This document shows positions 6,335-6,682 of a DNA stretch of 6,682 nt, piece after piece. The stretch spans positions 1 to 6,682 of the forward strand of contig CALLHT010000025.1 in assembly GCA_938009335.1 (NCBI GenBank). Reading direction: 5' to 3'. The stretch's first letter is position 1, and each line of letters opens with the position of its first letter. Below the pieces are notes generated by a model. That model did not search any database. It was given only the letters and a program-made list of their open reading frames with translations, and was not told where the DNA came from. A program made the position numbers and the translations under genes. Source of the DNA: an uncultured Rhizobiaceae group bacterium (lineage in GTDB: Bacteria > Pseudomonadota > Alphaproteobacteria > Rhizobiales > Rhizobiaceae).

Positions 6335-6682
6335 CTATTCTGATTTCGGTCTTTGCAGCTTGCCGATTAATTCGAAAAGTTGATTGAAGTGTCGGCGGTC
6401 TTCCGGCCTGAAGTTGTGATACATTTCCTTGAGCTTTGGCTTCAGGGATGTTTTCCACATCCAGCAATACAAGTATCCGGGCGAGGTAATAGGCACATAT
6501 TGCGACCGCAACGGCTCCATTTCATTGGTCCAGTTGACCTTGTAGCCTGATGGATCATTGAGAAAATCAAACTTCTTTAACCCGAGTTCCTTTGCCCATT
6601 CCTGGGCCATTTCAATCTGGATCTTGCCGGGTGAGTATTTGTGGAAATCGAGATCAATTGCACCAAGGTAGGAGTAGTAATG
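6335..6682 (-). CDS. FemAB/CelD-like GNAT acyltransferase, C-terminal part
   Basis: The reading frame is open to the right edge of the window, so only the last 115 residues are visible and the N-terminus lies outside. The visible part begins with HYYSYLGAIDLDFHKYSPGK, then KFDFL and GYKVNW about 30-40 residues later. This pattern (aromatic-rich strand, YSPGK, a helix, FDFL...YK..W) is typical of the C-terminal half of Acetyltransf_6 (BioF2-like/CelD/FemAB-related) GNAT proteins. Such proteins transfer acyl or aminoacyl groups to polysaccharide, lipid or peptide acceptors; the acceptor here is unknown. The tail after W is long, basic and aromatic (PGYLYCWMWK...) and ends at a TAG. An ATG at 6610 is internal, not the start. 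The gene lies upstream of the oxygenase gene on the same strand. Confidence 0.8.
   Translation of the reverse strand, partial: HYYSYLGAIDLDFHKYSPGKIQIEMAQEWAKELGLKKFDFLNDPSGYKVNWTNEMEPLRSQYVPITSPGYLYCWMWKTSLKPKLKEMYHNFRPEDRRHFNQLFELIGKLQRPKSE

Noticed and set aside
1..6682. CRISPR, transposon, tRNA or phage signatures
   Set aside because: No regularly spaced repeats, terminal inverted repeats with a transposase, cloverleaf-forming segment or phage-like gene was seen; coding density and gene families are those of core chromosome.

Overview
The window looks like an ordinary chromosomal segment from an alphaproteobacterium, most likely of the Hyphomicrobiales (Rhizobiales). The grounds are the PhoH-like/YbeY/CorC operon in its alphaproteobacterial form (a CorC with no membrane domain), the paired DUF463 and DUF697 genes, and a base composition close to half G+C by eye. 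I cannot name a genus from the sequence alone. There are seven protein genes, the last cut by the window edge. I see no RNA gene, insertion sequence, CRISPR array or phage remnant.

Left third (26-2591, + strand): a tight three-gene operon, phoH-like (ybeZ) - ybeY - corC/tlyC. The first gene starts at a TTG behind a strong ribosome binding site, and each following gene starts in an ATGA overlap with the stop of the one before. YbeZ (P-loop ATPase) and YbeY (metal-dependent RNase) are known partners in rRNA maturation and ribosome quality control. CorC is a cytosolic CBS-pair protein that accompanies them in many genomes.

Middle (2576-5145, - strand): a convergent pair, ycjX (DUF463 P-loop protein) followed by ycjF (DUF697 inner-membrane protein), again joined by ATGA. 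The 3' end of ycjF overlaps the 3' end of corC by 16 bp, and that overlap is nearly palindromic, so both proteins end in the same four residues. The place after corC where lnt is commonly found in this order is taken by this pair.

Right third (5204-6682, - strand): a 312-residue cupin/JmjC-like protein with a complete-looking HxD...K...H metal and 2-oxoglutarate site, preceded by the C-terminal 115 residues of a FemAB/CelD-like GNAT acyltransferase. Their substrates are unknown. All four minus-strand genes point the same way (acyltransferase, oxygenase, ycjX, ycjF). The 192-bp gap before the oxygenase holds an inverted repeat that could be an operator.

Most of the window is well-known housekeeping biology. 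The least explained part is the oxygenase/acyltransferase pair; whether the two form a working unit cannot be decided from this window.
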